64,000 nt of DNA from MED-G116 sp038147495 (GTDB taxonomy: Bacteria > Pseudomonadota > Alphaproteobacteria > Puniceispirillales > Puniceispirillaceae), in the NCBI GenBank assembly GCA_038147495.1, contig JAYQTT010000002.1, forward strand, positions 124,001 through 188,000. The letters run 5' to 3'. Below, piece by piece: positions 14,978-23,465 of this stretch. Position numbers and translations under genes: made by a program. Every line of letters begins with the position of its first letter. Positions within the stretch are counted from its first letter, which is position 1. The notes below the pieces were generated by a model, which was given only the letters and a program-made list of their open reading frames with translations, searched no databases and had not been told where the DNA came from.

Positions 14978-15847
14978 ATGACACCCCGCGACTATTTCTT
15001 CTATGCGCTTGTCGTGTTCGGGTGGTCCACAAGCTGGTACCCTTTAAAGCTCCAATTGGGTGTTGTTGCGCCGGAAGTATCGCTGTTTTGGCGCTTTCTG
15101 GCGGCGGCGTGCATCATGTTTGTTATTACAATCATAGTGCGAAAGCCAATCCGATTTGCGCTGCGTGATCATGTGCGATTCATGCTCCTTGGATTGTGTC
15201 TGTTCTCGGCCAACTTCATCTGTTTTTATTATGCGGGTTTGCATGGCGCTTCAGGGCTGTTGGCCGTGGTGTTTTCGACCGCATCACTGATTAATGTTCT
15301 GATGCTGGCTGCTTTGTCGCGCACGTTACCAAGAATAACGCACATTCTGGCTGCATTTACCGGCCTGACCGGGGTTGCATTGTTGTATTTGCCAGAGCTT
15401 CGCACGTCGGAAACAGCGTTTCTGGGGCTGGGTTTATGCCTGAGCGGTACTTCGTTCTTTTGTAGCGGAAACATGGTCTCTTCGGCGGCACAGAAACATA
15501 AGATTCCAGTCATTTCGGCGACCAGCTGGGGCATGGCCTATGGCGCGTTGTTTCTCGCCTGTTTCTCAATGTTACGCGGACAGCCGTTCATCATTGAGAT
15601 GACGCCAACCTACATCGTCACACTTGCATGGCTGGTCGTCATTTCCTCGGTCATTTCCTTTATGTGCTACCTGACCTTGCTTGGCCGGATAGGTCCGGGA
15701 AGAGCTGGATATGCGACTGTGGTGTTTCCGGTGTTCGCGCTGCTGATCTCGACGGCATTCGAGGGCTATCAATGGTCTGCATTTGCTTTTGTCGGGATCG
15801 GACTTGTCGTCACCGGCAACATTATCATGGCGCGCGCGCGTTCCTGA
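14978..15847 (+). CDS. EamA/DMT-family membrane transporter
   Basis: The 289-residue protein has about ten hydrophobic helices in two related halves, as in drug/metabolite transporters of the EamA type. An N-terminal W-x-x-x-W/P pattern (VFGWSTSWYPLKLQ) leads into FWRFLAAACIMF. The second half ends with GRAGYATVVFPVFALLIS and GIGLVVTGNII. The start at 14978 follows CGGAGAAA; longer in-frame starts add non-membrane sequence. It is 146 bases after the VOC/bicupin gene on the same strand, so it could export or import that pathway's compound. Substrate is unknown. Confidence 0.85.
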   Translation: MTPRDYFFYALVVFGWSTSWYPLKLQLGVVAPEVSLFWRFLAAACIMFVITIIVRKPIRFALRDHVRFMLLGLCLFSANFICFYYAGLHGASGLLAVVFSTASLINVLMLAALSRTLPRITHILAAFTGLTGVALLYLPELRTSETAFLGLGLCLSGTSFFCSGNMVSSAAQKHKIPVISATSWGMAYGALFLACFSMLRGQPFIIEMTPTYIVTLAWLVVISSVISFMCYLTLLGRIGPGRAGYATVVFPVFALLISTAFEGYQWSAFAFVGIGLVVTGNIIMARARS

Positions 15848-15857
15848 TGATCTGAGG

Positions 15858-16313
15858 CTATTCTATCACCGGTGCGAAAGTTGCAAGAATTAGGGCAAGG
15901 ACAGCGCCAACGGTCAATATATTGCGAAGGCGCATGTACCACACAGGCAACAGGTCGCGCAAAAAAGCCTGACGATCAACCGACCAGGCAAGCGTGAACG
16001 CCGGCACAAGTGCCAGAATACCAAGACGGATTCCCAAAAGGGTGATGGCCGCCCAGCCGAGCAGGGCCGGGGTGATTGACCAGGCGTACCAATAGGGGTG
16101 CCGCTCACCTTGCATCGCCAATCCCCAATGGACAGCACCGACAAAACTGAGGATCACCGCGCCGTAATTGGCTATTCCAACAAGGCTATAGGCGGCCAGT
16201 TGCTGGTTTCCGCTATGTGCCATCGTCGCGCAAAAAACAAACGGGATCAGTCCCCCAAAACCAAGCCAGCGTGCCAGATCTGGCCCATTCTCCAACTGCT
16301 CACTATCGTTCAT
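15858..16313 (-). CDS. DUF3429-family integral membrane protein
   Basis: The 151-residue protein has four to five predicted membrane helices and the family pattern LGFGGLIPFVF, then YGAVILSFVGAVHWGLAM and ITPALLGWAAI. DUF3429 proteins are common in proteobacteria and have no established function. Its ATG overlaps the stop of the upstream EamA transporter gene in the ATGA manner, so the two form a small minus-strand operon. It converges with the plus-strand transporter ending at 15847. Confidence 0.85.
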   Translation of the reverse strand: MNDSEQLENGPDLARWLGFGGLIPFVFCATMAHSGNQQLAAYSLVGIANYGAVILSFVGAVHWGLAMQGERHPYWYAWSITPALLGWAAITLLGIRLGILALVPAFTLAWSVDRQAFLRDLLPVWYMRLRNILTVGAVLALILATFAPVIE

Positions 16314-17212
16314 GATACCGTATCCTGTTGATGGCGTACTCTATCATGCTGTGTCTTGTCACGTGCCGTCAATGCCAGCACGGCAACCGCCGCAAGCACC
16401 ACTGTGCCGCCGATAATTTCGGATAGGCTGAGCGCTTCACCAAGAAACAGCCATGGCCAGACCGGACCCAGAACGCTCTCAATCAGAACCAGCAGGCTGA
16501 CCTCTGCTGCTGGCACATAGGCGGTGCCCCAAGTGACAAAGGCGATACCGATCCCAATGGTGAACGCACCCATGAAAAGTGTCATGCCAAGGTCGTCTGC
16601 GGAAATATCGAGCCCGACCCCGAAAACCATGGCGCAGATGCCGCCCATGGCTCCGGCAAACACACCGCCACAAAACGTCCCGCCAAGAACATCTTCGCGC
16701 TTGCTGCGGCGTGCCAAAACCAGCATCACGGCAAATGCCAGCGCCGAGGCAAGGGCAACAATATTGCCGGTGGTGCGGCCCATCTCCCACCCGTCACTCA
16801 ACATTACGGCGACACCGAATATTGCTGCCAGCATGGCCCACCAGGTCAATTTATGGGGGCGTTCGCCAATCCAGACCCAGCCAATGATGGCGGCAAAAAA
16901 GGGCGAGGTGGTCAGCAGAAACAACGTTGAGGCAACAGACGTCATCAGCATTGCGAACACATAGGTGATAAAGGCAATGCCAAGAACAAAACCCATCGCT
17001 GCATCGGTTCGGTCAAGGCTGGCAAAGAATTTGGTTGGCATCACCCGCCGCCGCAGGCAGGCAACCACACAAACGATGAAGGCGAGCCCGATAGAGCGGT
17101 AGAAAAGAATGACCAAACCGTCATTGGTTTCCAAAAGCCGCATCAGCAACCCGACAAAGCTCATGAAACTGCCCCCAAGCAGGATCAACAGCATGGCAGC
17201 ATTTTTTGTCAT
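16310..17212 (-). CDS. EamA/DMT-family membrane transporter
   Basis: This is a second, distinct DMT transporter of 300 residues and about ten helices. It opens with a hydrophobic run including LLILLGGSFMSFVGLLMRL. The second EamA repeat contains WGTAYVPAAEVSLLVLIE and then PVWPWLFLGE, a common signature of the family. GGATAGG lies before its ATG. It is co-transcribed with the DUF3429 gene. Substrate cannot be deduced. Confidence 0.86.
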   Translation of the reverse strand: MTKNAAMLLILLGGSFMSFVGLLMRLLETNDGLVILFYRSIGLAFIVCVVACLRRRVMPTKFFASLDRTDAAMGFVLGIAFITYVFAMLMTSVASTLFLLTTSPFFAAIIGWVWIGERPHKLTWWAMLAAIFGVAVMLSDGWEMGRTTGNIVALASALAFAVMLVLARRSKREDVLGGTFCGGVFAGAMGGICAMVFGVGLDISADDLGMTLFMGAFTIGIGIAFVTWGTAYVPAAEVSLLVLIESVLGPVWPWLFLGEALSLSEIIGGTVVLAAVAVLALTARDKTQHDRVRHQQDTVS

Positions 17213-17458
17213 CGCGGCCTATCCAAAAAAACCAAAAGATTGCGATGCAGGGGCTGTGTGGCTCCTGAAATCTTGTGTCCTGACTACCTTCGATTCACTG
17301 TGATGTCTATCGACAAATGGCCGGGTGATAGCTAAACAGGTCTGTGTTTGGCGGTTGGCTGGGCTTGTATCGCCGCGCTACCGGTCTGGCATCAGGTGTT
17401 TGTTTACAAATCGGGCTCCATCACCCGCACAGGGGCACAACCCGGGAAGGGAGCAAAG

Positions 17459-18496
17459 ATGCGGTCATCCATGCGTTATTTGTGTCTTTGTCTTTTGTTT
17501 CTCAGTGGGTGTTCGTCAATGCCTGATTATCCATCCTCGCCAAATTATGACGTCGAAAAGCGTGTTTTTGTGCATCCTGAGGGCAATCGTCATGACAAGA
17601 ATTTCGGCGATGTCATGGGTTTGATGTGGAAATTCATGTCACGTCCCACCGACCCGGCCCAAATATCCGGCTTTCCGCTGATGACACCGGCCGATAATGG
17701 TGCCCCAACATCTGACACCCATGTGACATGGATTGGTCATGCCACATTGCTTTTTGAGAGACGGGGCAGGCGGGTGCTGACCGATCCAATGTTCTCGGAG
17801 CGGGCTTCCCCGTTCACCTTTACCGGGCCAAAGCGTGTCGTTCCACCGGCGATTGCCATTGCCGATTTGCCGCACATTGACGCTGTGATCATCTCGCACA
17901 GTCATTATGACCATCTTGATCTGCCGGGGATTAAGAAATTGATCGCCAAACAGCCTGAGCTTCCGTTCATCGTGCCTCTGGGGCTGGCGCCAATGCTGGC
18001 TGATTCGGGCGTAAAAAATGTCACCGAGATTGACTGGTGGCAGACGCATCAGGTGGGTGATATCGCAATTACATCAACGCCGGTTGTGCATTGGTCATCG
18101 CGCAACATGTTTGACCGTAACAAGACGCAATGGGCCGGTTTCATGGTCCGCTTCGCTGATGGCTATCAATTCTATTTTGCCGGCGACACTGGCTATGGAT
18201 CTGATTTTATTCGGTTGCGAGAGCGTCTGGGTGTTCCGGATTTTGCTGCGATTCCAATCGGCGCTTATGAGCCGCGAGACTTTATGAAGACGTCTCATGT
18301 GAACCCTGAGGAGGCTGTGCAGATTTTTAACGATCTGCAGGTGCCGAACGCAGTTGGCATTCATTGGGGGACATTCAAGCTGACGCTTGAACCACTGGTA
18401 GAGCCACCACGCCGGTTGCTAAAGGCTTTGCGGCTTGCGAAAATCCCGCCTGATCGGTTTCGAGCCTTGACCCATGGTGAGCGCTGGGACCTTTAG
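17459..18496 (+). CDS. Lipoprotein metallo-beta-lactamase-fold hydrolase (NAPE-PLD/UlaG-like)
   Basis: The 345-residue protein begins with a lipoprotein signal (LCLCLLFLSGC, lipidated Cys at about residue 18), which places it on a membrane facing the periplasm. The body is an MBL-fold hydrolase: WIGHATLLFE, then the metal motif HSHYDHLD near residue 146, GDTGYG near 244 and a final HWGTF. The pattern is closest to the NAPE-PLD-like/UlaG-like group, some of which cleave phosphodiesters, but the substrate is unknown. ATG 17459 follows AAGGGAG. It stands alone between the divergent EamA gene and the nuo operon. Confidence 0.86.
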   Translation: MRSSMRYLCLCLLFLSGCSSMPDYPSSPNYDVEKRVFVHPEGNRHDKNFGDVMGLMWKFMSRPTDPAQISGFPLMTPADNGAPTSDTHVTWIGHATLLFERRGRRVLTDPMFSERASPFTFTGPKRVVPPAIAIADLPHIDAVIISHSHYDHLDLPGIKKLIAKQPELPFIVPLGLAPMLADSGVKNVTEIDWWQTHQVGDIAITSTPVVHWSSRNMFDRNKTQWAGFMVRFADGYQFYFAGDTGYGSDFIRLRERLGVPDFAAIPIGAYEPRDFMKTSHVNPEEAVQIFNDLQVPNAVGIHWGTFKLTLEPLVEPPRRLLKALRLAKIPPDRFRALTHGERWDL

Positions 18497-18694
18497 GTCT
18501 GTGCGTTGTTTGACGCCATTCTCATGACATTTTGGCCGAATATCCGCCGGGCTGTTGGCACTTTGTCGCCATCGGGTGTGACAGGATGCTGCATTCTGTT
18601 TTATTTTCGCTGAATCATGGGCTGTTGGGGTTGCTTTTAGACTGGTGCTGGATTAATCAATCCAAGGTTATTAGACGTCGCGCAGGAGTGCCAG

Positions 18695-19060
18695 GTGCCG
18701 GAGTTTCTGTCCGAATATTTGCCCATCGCAATTTTTTTCGCGTTGGCAGTCGGGTTATCGGTGGCTTTTGTTGCCACAGCTTTCATTTTTGGCAATCAGA
18801 AACCGGATGATGAAAAGATGGCCGCCTATGAATGTGGCTTTGATGCGTTCGAAGATTCGCGTCGCCAATTCGATGTCCGCTTTTATCTGGTGGCAATTTT
18901 GTTCATCATTTTCGATTTGGAAGTCGCCTTCCTGTTTCCATGGGCGGTATCGCTTGGCGGTATCGGGCTGTTTGGATTCTGGTCGATGATGGTGTTTCTT
19001 GCCGTGCTGACAATTGGTTTCATCTATGAATGGAAAAAAGGGGCTCTTGAATGGGAGTGA
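18695..19060 (+). CDS. nuoA: NADH-quinone oxidoreductase subunit A
   Basis: This is a membrane-arm subunit of respiratory complex I at the quinone site. The 121-residue, three-helix protein has the NuoA signature YECGFDAFEDSRRQFDVRFYLVAILFIIFDLE. The start is GTG at 18695, with AGGAG seven bases upstream. It is the first gene of the 14-gene nuo operon. The 198 bases before it show no confident promoter. It overlaps nuoB by 10 bases. Confidence 0.96.
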   Translation: MPEFLSEYLPIAIFFALAVGLSVAFVATAFIFGNQKPDDEKMAAYECGFDAFEDSRRQFDVRFYLVAILFIIFDLEVAFLFPWAVSLGGIGLFGFWSMMVFLAVLTIGFIYEWKKGALEWE

Positions 19061-19599
19061 TCGACCCGCATTCCGCACCGGCAATTCCACCCGGGCCTGA
19101 ACAGGATGCTATCCTGAAAGCTGTTGGTGATGAGATCACCAACCGTGGCTTTGTCATTGCGAAGGCTGACAAGCTGTTTAACTGGGCGCGTTCCGGCTCA
19201 TTGTGGCCGATGACTTTCGGTTTGGCCTGTTGTGCCGTTGAGATGATCCATTCTGCGTCAAGCCGCTATGATATGGACCGTTACGGCATGCTGTTCCGGC
19301 CAAGTCCGCGCCAGTCTGATGTGATGATTGTTGCTGGCACACTGACGAACAAGATGGCGCCTGCATTACGCCGCGTATATGACCAGATGCCAGAACCACG
19401 TTGGGTTTTGTCCATGGGATCATGCGCGAATGGTGGCGGCTATTATCACTATTCTTATGCGGTGGTGCGTGGCTGTGACCGGATTGTTCCGGTCGATGTT
19501 TATGTGCCCGGCTGTCCGCCAACTGCTGAAGCGCTGATTTACGGATTGCTGCAGTTACAAAAGAAGATCCGGCGTACATCGACCATCGCCAGAACATAG
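19051..19599 (+). CDS. nuoB: NADH-quinone oxidoreductase subunit B
   Basis: This complex I hydrophilic subunit holds the terminal N2 iron-sulfur cluster next to the quinone. The cluster ligands are visible as the tandem cysteines in FGLACCAVEM plus the cysteines of SMGSCANGGG and VPGCPPTAEAL. The length of 182 residues is typical. It overlaps the end of nuoA. Confidence 0.97.
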   Translation: MGVIDPHSAPAIPPGPEQDAILKAVGDEITNRGFVIAKADKLFNWARSGSLWPMTFGLACCAVEMIHSASSRYDMDRYGMLFRPSPRQSDVMIVAGTLTNKMAPALRRVYDQMPEPRWVLSMGSCANGGGYYHYSYAVVRGCDRIVPVDVYVPGCPPTAEALIYGLLQLQKKIRRTSTIART

Positions 19600-19687
19600 T
19601 TTACGCACAAGGCGCATCGATGCTGGCCGGCCGCTGGCATTTCCGCCGCCTGAAATGAATTGAACGGCATCCACCTTGGGGATTTTC

Positions 19688-20347
19688 ATGGGTGAAACGG
19701 ACCAAAATGGAACGGTAGTCGCAGAGGCAGAAATGCCATCAGCGACAGCTGAAATGCTATCGCATGTGAAGCGGTTGCTTGGCGGCGGCGTCAGCGTTGC
19801 TTACACCAGCGATACCGAGATCGTGCTTCGGGCTGAATTATCTGAAATCGTGACGCTGCTTGGCACATTGCGTGACGATGCGGTTGCCGCTTTTGCCCAG
19901 CTGACCGATTTGACAGCCGTTGATTATCCGGACCGCCCATGCCGGTTTGAAATGGTCTATCAAATGCTATCGCTGAAGAACAACCTTCGCCTGCGGGTTT
20001 TGGTTCCTGTCGGAGAGGGGCAGAGCGTTCCCTCTGTTGTCGGGTTGTTCAGCAATGCCAATTGGGCGGAGCGTGAAGTCTGGGACATGTTTGGCATTTT
20101 CTTCGCCGGACACCCGGATCTGCGCCGTTTGCTGACAGACTACGGATTTGAAGGTCATCCATTGCGTAAGGACTTTCCGCTGACGGGCCATGTTGAGGTG
20201 CGCTATGACGATACGCTCCGCCGGGTAGTCAATGAACCGGTAAGTCTGGTTCAGGAGTTCCGTGATTTTGATTTCCTGAGTCCATGGGAAGGCATGCAGG
20301 GTCAGATTGCAGCCGGTAACGCCGGAAAACAAGGCAAGGGCGAATAG
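19688..20347 (+). CDS. nuoC: NADH-quinone oxidoreductase subunit C
   Basis: This 30-kDa-type subunit of the peripheral arm links to NuoD. The C-terminal signature WAEREVWDMFGIFFAGHPDLRRLLTDYGFEGHPLRKDFP is complete. The ATG at 19688, preceded by GGGGA, is preferred to the TTG at 19676 and gives 219 residues. It is separated from nuoB by 88 bases without another gene. Confidence 0.95.
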   Translation: MGETDQNGTVVAEAEMPSATAEMLSHVKRLLGGGVSVAYTSDTEIVLRAELSEIVTLLGTLRDDAVAAFAQLTDLTAVDYPDRPCRFEMVYQMLSLKNNLRLRVLVPVGEGQSVPSVVGLFSNANWAEREVWDMFGIFFAGHPDLRRLLTDYGFEGHPLRKDFPLTGHVEVRYDDTLRRVVNEPVSLVQEFRDFDFLSPWEGMQGQIAAGNAGKQGKGE

Positions 20348-20357
20348 GGAGGCGGCG

Positions 20358-21536
20358 ATGGCAGAAATGCAAATCAAGCCCATCACCATGAATTTTGGTC
20401 CGCAGCACCCGGCCGCGCATGGCGTGTTGCGTCTCGTACTGGAAATGGATGGCGAAGTTATTGAACGTGCCGACCCGCATATCGGGCTGTTGCATCGCGG
20501 CACGGAAAAGCTGATTGAGCACAAAACCTATCTTCAGGCACTGCCCTATTTCGACAGGCTGGACTATGTCTCGCCGATGAATCAGGAACATGCTTGGGCA
20601 CTGGCGGTCGAGAAGGCGCTTGGCATTGAGGTGCCGCGCCGGGCGCAATATATCCGCGTTCTGTATTGTGAGATCGGACGCATCCTGAACCATGTGTTGA
20701 ACCTCACCACTTTTGCGATTGATGTTGGCGCGATGACACCATTGCTCTGGGGCTTTGAAGAGCGTGAGGAGCTGATGGGCTTTTATGAGCGTGCCTGTGG
20801 TGCGCGCCTTCATGCCGCCTATTTCCGTCCGGGCGGTGTGCATCAGGATTTGCCGCAGGGTTTGCTTGATGACATTGCCGATTGGGCAAAGCGGTTCCCG
20901 GGATTCATCACTGATCTGGAAACATTGCTGACCGATAACCGGATTTTCAAGCAGCGTACCGTCGATATTGGCGTGATCAGCGAACAAGAGGCGCTTGACC
21001 TTGGAATGAGTGGGCCATGCTTGCGCGGGTCTGGTGTGGCATGGGATCTTCGCAAGACCCAGCCCTATGACGCCTATGCAGAGATGGATTTTGATATTCC
21101 CATCGGAAAGACCGGCGATTGCTATGCACGCTATCTGGTCCGTGTCGAGGAAATGCGCCAGTCGTTGCGGATCATTGAGCAATGTATTGCCAATATGCCT
21201 GACGGGCCAGTTCTGGCGCAGGACAACAAGGTGACGCCGCCGCGCCGGACCGATATGAAGAACTCGATGGAAGCGCTGATCCATCATTTCAAACTGTACA
21301 CCGAAGGTTTCCATGTTCCGGAAGGTGAGAGCTACACTGCCGTTGAGGCACCGAAAGGTGAATTTGGCGTCTATCTCGTAGCTGACGGGTCAAACAAACC
21401 ATACAGATGTAAGATCCGCGCCCCGGGATTCTATTTTATGGCGGCGGTTGACCATTTGTCGCGCGGGCACATGCTTGCCGACTCCGTTGCGATCATCGGA
21501 TCGCTGGATATTGTTTTTGGTGAGATTGATAGATGA
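20358..21536 (+). CDS. nuoD: NADH-quinone oxidoreductase subunit D
   Basis: This 49-kDa-type subunit forms the quinone pocket with NuoB. The 392-residue sequence contains MNFGPQHPAAHGVLRL, HIGLLHRGTEKL and the C-terminal REFG-like and DPVFGE-like segments (GSLDIVFGEIDR). ATG 20358 follows GGGAGG; the longer in-frame start at 20307 would overlap nuoC. Its stop overlaps the nuoE start (ATGA). Confidence 0.97.
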   Translation: MAEMQIKPITMNFGPQHPAAHGVLRLVLEMDGEVIERADPHIGLLHRGTEKLIEHKTYLQALPYFDRLDYVSPMNQEHAWALAVEKALGIEVPRRAQYIRVLYCEIGRILNHVLNLTTFAIDVGAMTPLLWGFEEREELMGFYERACGARLHAAYFRPGGVHQDLPQGLLDDIADWAKRFPGFITDLETLLTDNRIFKQRTVDIGVISEQEALDLGMSGPCLRGSGVAWDLRKTQPYDAYAEMDFDIPIGKTGDCYARYLVRVEEMRQSLRIIEQCIANMPDGPVLAQDNKVTPPRRTDMKNSMEALIHHFKLYTEGFHVPEGESYTAVEAPKGEFGVYLVADGSNKPYRCKIRAPGFYFMAAVDHLSRGHMLADSVAIIGSLDIVFGEIDR

Positions 21537-22165
21537 GTATCGAAGCACGTATCGCCGAAGATCAGCCTGACAGCTTTGCGTTCACTGCGGAGAACGAAAA
21601 GGAAATCAAGCGGATCATCGCAAAATATCCAAAGGGGCGTCAGGCCAGTGCGGTGATGCCGTTGCTCGACCTTGCGCAACGCCAGCATGACAATTGGATC
21701 CCGATCAAGGCCATTGAAGTCATCGCTGAGAAGCTGGATATGGCGAAAATTCGCGTGCTTGAGGTGGCAACCTTCTACACAATGTTTAATCTCAAGCCTG
21801 TCGGTAAATATTTCCTGCAAGCCTGCACCACAACACCGTGTTGGCTTCGTGGCTCTGATGAGATGATGCGCTGCATCAAAGACAAATATGGGATCTCATC
21901 TGGTGAAACCTCTGAATGCGGCCGGTTCTCGCTGCTTGAGGTTGAGTGCTTGGGGGCTTGTGTCAATGCCCCGATCTTGCAGGTAAATGACGATTTTTAT
22001 GAAGATCTGGACTATGCATCGACGGCGGCGCTGCTCGAATCGTTGGAAGAAGATAAACCTCTGCCGGTTGGCTCGGTAACGGGACGCTCCGGCTCTGAGG
22101 CGATTGACGGCGCAACCAGCCTGACTGCATTGAAACCGAAACGCTCGGGGGCGGCCAATGCTTAA
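21533..22165 (+). CDS. nuoE: NADH-quinone oxidoreductase subunit E
   Basis: This 24-kDa-type subunit carries the N1a [2Fe-2S] cluster in the NADH-oxidising module. Ligand motifs are CTTTPCW and ECLGACVNAP, about 40 residues apart. The length of 210 residues includes a short non-conserved C-terminal tail common in alphaproteobacteria. It overlaps nuoD by 4 bases and nuoF by 8. Confidence 0.96.
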   Translation: MSIEARIAEDQPDSFAFTAENEKEIKRIIAKYPKGRQASAVMPLLDLAQRQHDNWIPIKAIEVIAEKLDMAKIRVLEVATFYTMFNLKPVGKYFLQACTTTPCWLRGSDEMMRCIKDKYGISSGETSECGRFSLLEVECLGACVNAPILQVNDDFYEDLDYASTAALLESLEEDKPLPVGSVTGRSGSEAIDGATSLTALKPKRSGAANA

Positions 22166-23450
22166 AGACGCGGATCGCATTTTCACCAATATCTATGGCT
22201 GGGAAGACCCCGGCCTGAAAGGCGCGAAAAAGCGCGGCGATTGGTCAAACACGGCGAAGCTGATCCAGCTTGGCCATGATGAGGTCGTGGAGCGGATCAA
22301 GGCATCGGGCCTTCGTGGGCGCGGCGGTGCGGGATTCCCGACAGGACTGAAATGGTCTTTCATGCCGAAAGAGGTCAAGGACCGGCCACATTATCTTGTG
22401 GTCAATGCCGACGAGTCTGAGCCGGGCACATGCAAGGACAGAGACATCATCCGGCATGAGCCTCATAAGCTACTTGAAGGCTGTGTTATCGCCGGCTTTG
22501 CGATGCGCGCGCACGCGGCATACATCTATATCCGTGGCGAATTCGTTAATGAAGCGCGCCGCCTGCAATCAGCGATTGATGAGGCCTATGATGCAGGCTT
22601 GCTTGGCAAGAATGCGGCTAAATCTGGCTGGGATTTCGATATTTATCTTCATCGTGGCGCCGGGGCTTATATTTGCGGCGAGGAAACAGCGCTTCTTGAA
22701 TCGCTGGAAGGCAAGAAGGGTCAGCCTCGTCTGAAGCCGCCATTCCCGGCGGGTGTTGGCCTGTATGGCTGCCCGACGACGGTGAATAATGTTGAATCCA
22801 TCGCTGTGGCGCCGACAATCCTGCGCCGCGGTGCTGACTGGTTTGCCGGTCTTGGCCGTGAGAATAACACGGGAACCAAGCTGTTCTGCATTTCCGGCCA
22901 CGTGAATAAGCCGTGCAATGTCGAAGAAGAGATGGGCATTCCGCTTCGTGATCTTCTCGAAAAGCATGCAGGCGGTGTTCGCGGTGGTTGGGACAATTTG
23001 TTGGCTGTGATCCCGGGTGGTTCGTCCACGCCGTTGATGCCGCGCCATGTCTGTGACGATATCACCATGGATTTTGATGCCCTGCGAGAGGCGGGAACAG
23101 GTCTTGGCACGGCGGGTATCATCGTCATGGACCGCAGCACCGATGTGGTCAAAGCCATCGCCAGATTGTCCTATTTCTATAAGCATGAATCATGTGGCCA
23201 ATGTACGCCATGTCGCGAAGGCACCGGCTGGATGTGGCGCATGATGGAACGTCTGGTTCGCGGTGAAGCCGAGCCACATGAAATTGACACTCTTGAACAG
23301 GTGACGCGTCAGGTTGAAGGCCACACAATCTGTGCCCTTGGGGATGCCGCGGCATGGCCGATTCAAGGATTGATCAAACATTTCAGGCCAGAGATCGAAC
23401 GCCGCATCGCCGCGCGTAATGTCGCTGATGCTGTGAATGCAGCCGAGTAG
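22158..23450 (+). CDS. nuoF: NADH-quinone oxidoreductase subunit F
   Basis: This 51-kDa-type subunit binds FMN and NADH and one [4Fe-4S] cluster. The NADH/FMN motif GLRGRGGAGFPTGLKW, GAGAYICGEETALLES and the cluster motif ESCGQCTPCREG are all present. At 430 residues it is of normal size. It is translationally linked to nuoE by an 8-base overlap. Confidence 0.97.
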   Translation: MLKDADRIFTNIYGWEDPGLKGAKKRGDWSNTAKLIQLGHDEVVERIKASGLRGRGGAGFPTGLKWSFMPKEVKDRPHYLVVNADESEPGTCKDRDIIRHEPHKLLEGCVIAGFAMRAHAAYIYIRGEFVNEARRLQSAIDEAYDAGLLGKNAAKSGWDFDIYLHRGAGAYICGEETALLESLEGKKGQPRLKPPFPAGVGLYGCPTTVNNVESIAVAPTILRRGADWFAGLGRENNTGTKLFCISGHVNKPCNVEEEMGIPLRDLLEKHAGGVRGGWDNLLAVIPGGSSTPLMPRHVCDDITMDFDALREAGTGLGTAGIIVMDRSTDVVKAIARLSYFYKHESCGQCTPCREGTGWMWRMMERLVRGEAEPHEIDTLEQVTRQVEGHTICALGDAAAWPIQGLIKHFRPEIERRIAARNVADAVNAAE

Positions 23451-23465
23451 GGAGCCGAAGGACAA

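Noticed and set aside
20229..21314. 361-residue minus-strand frame opposite nuoD
   Set aside because: It is a shadow of the complete nuoD gene and lacks recognisable domains.
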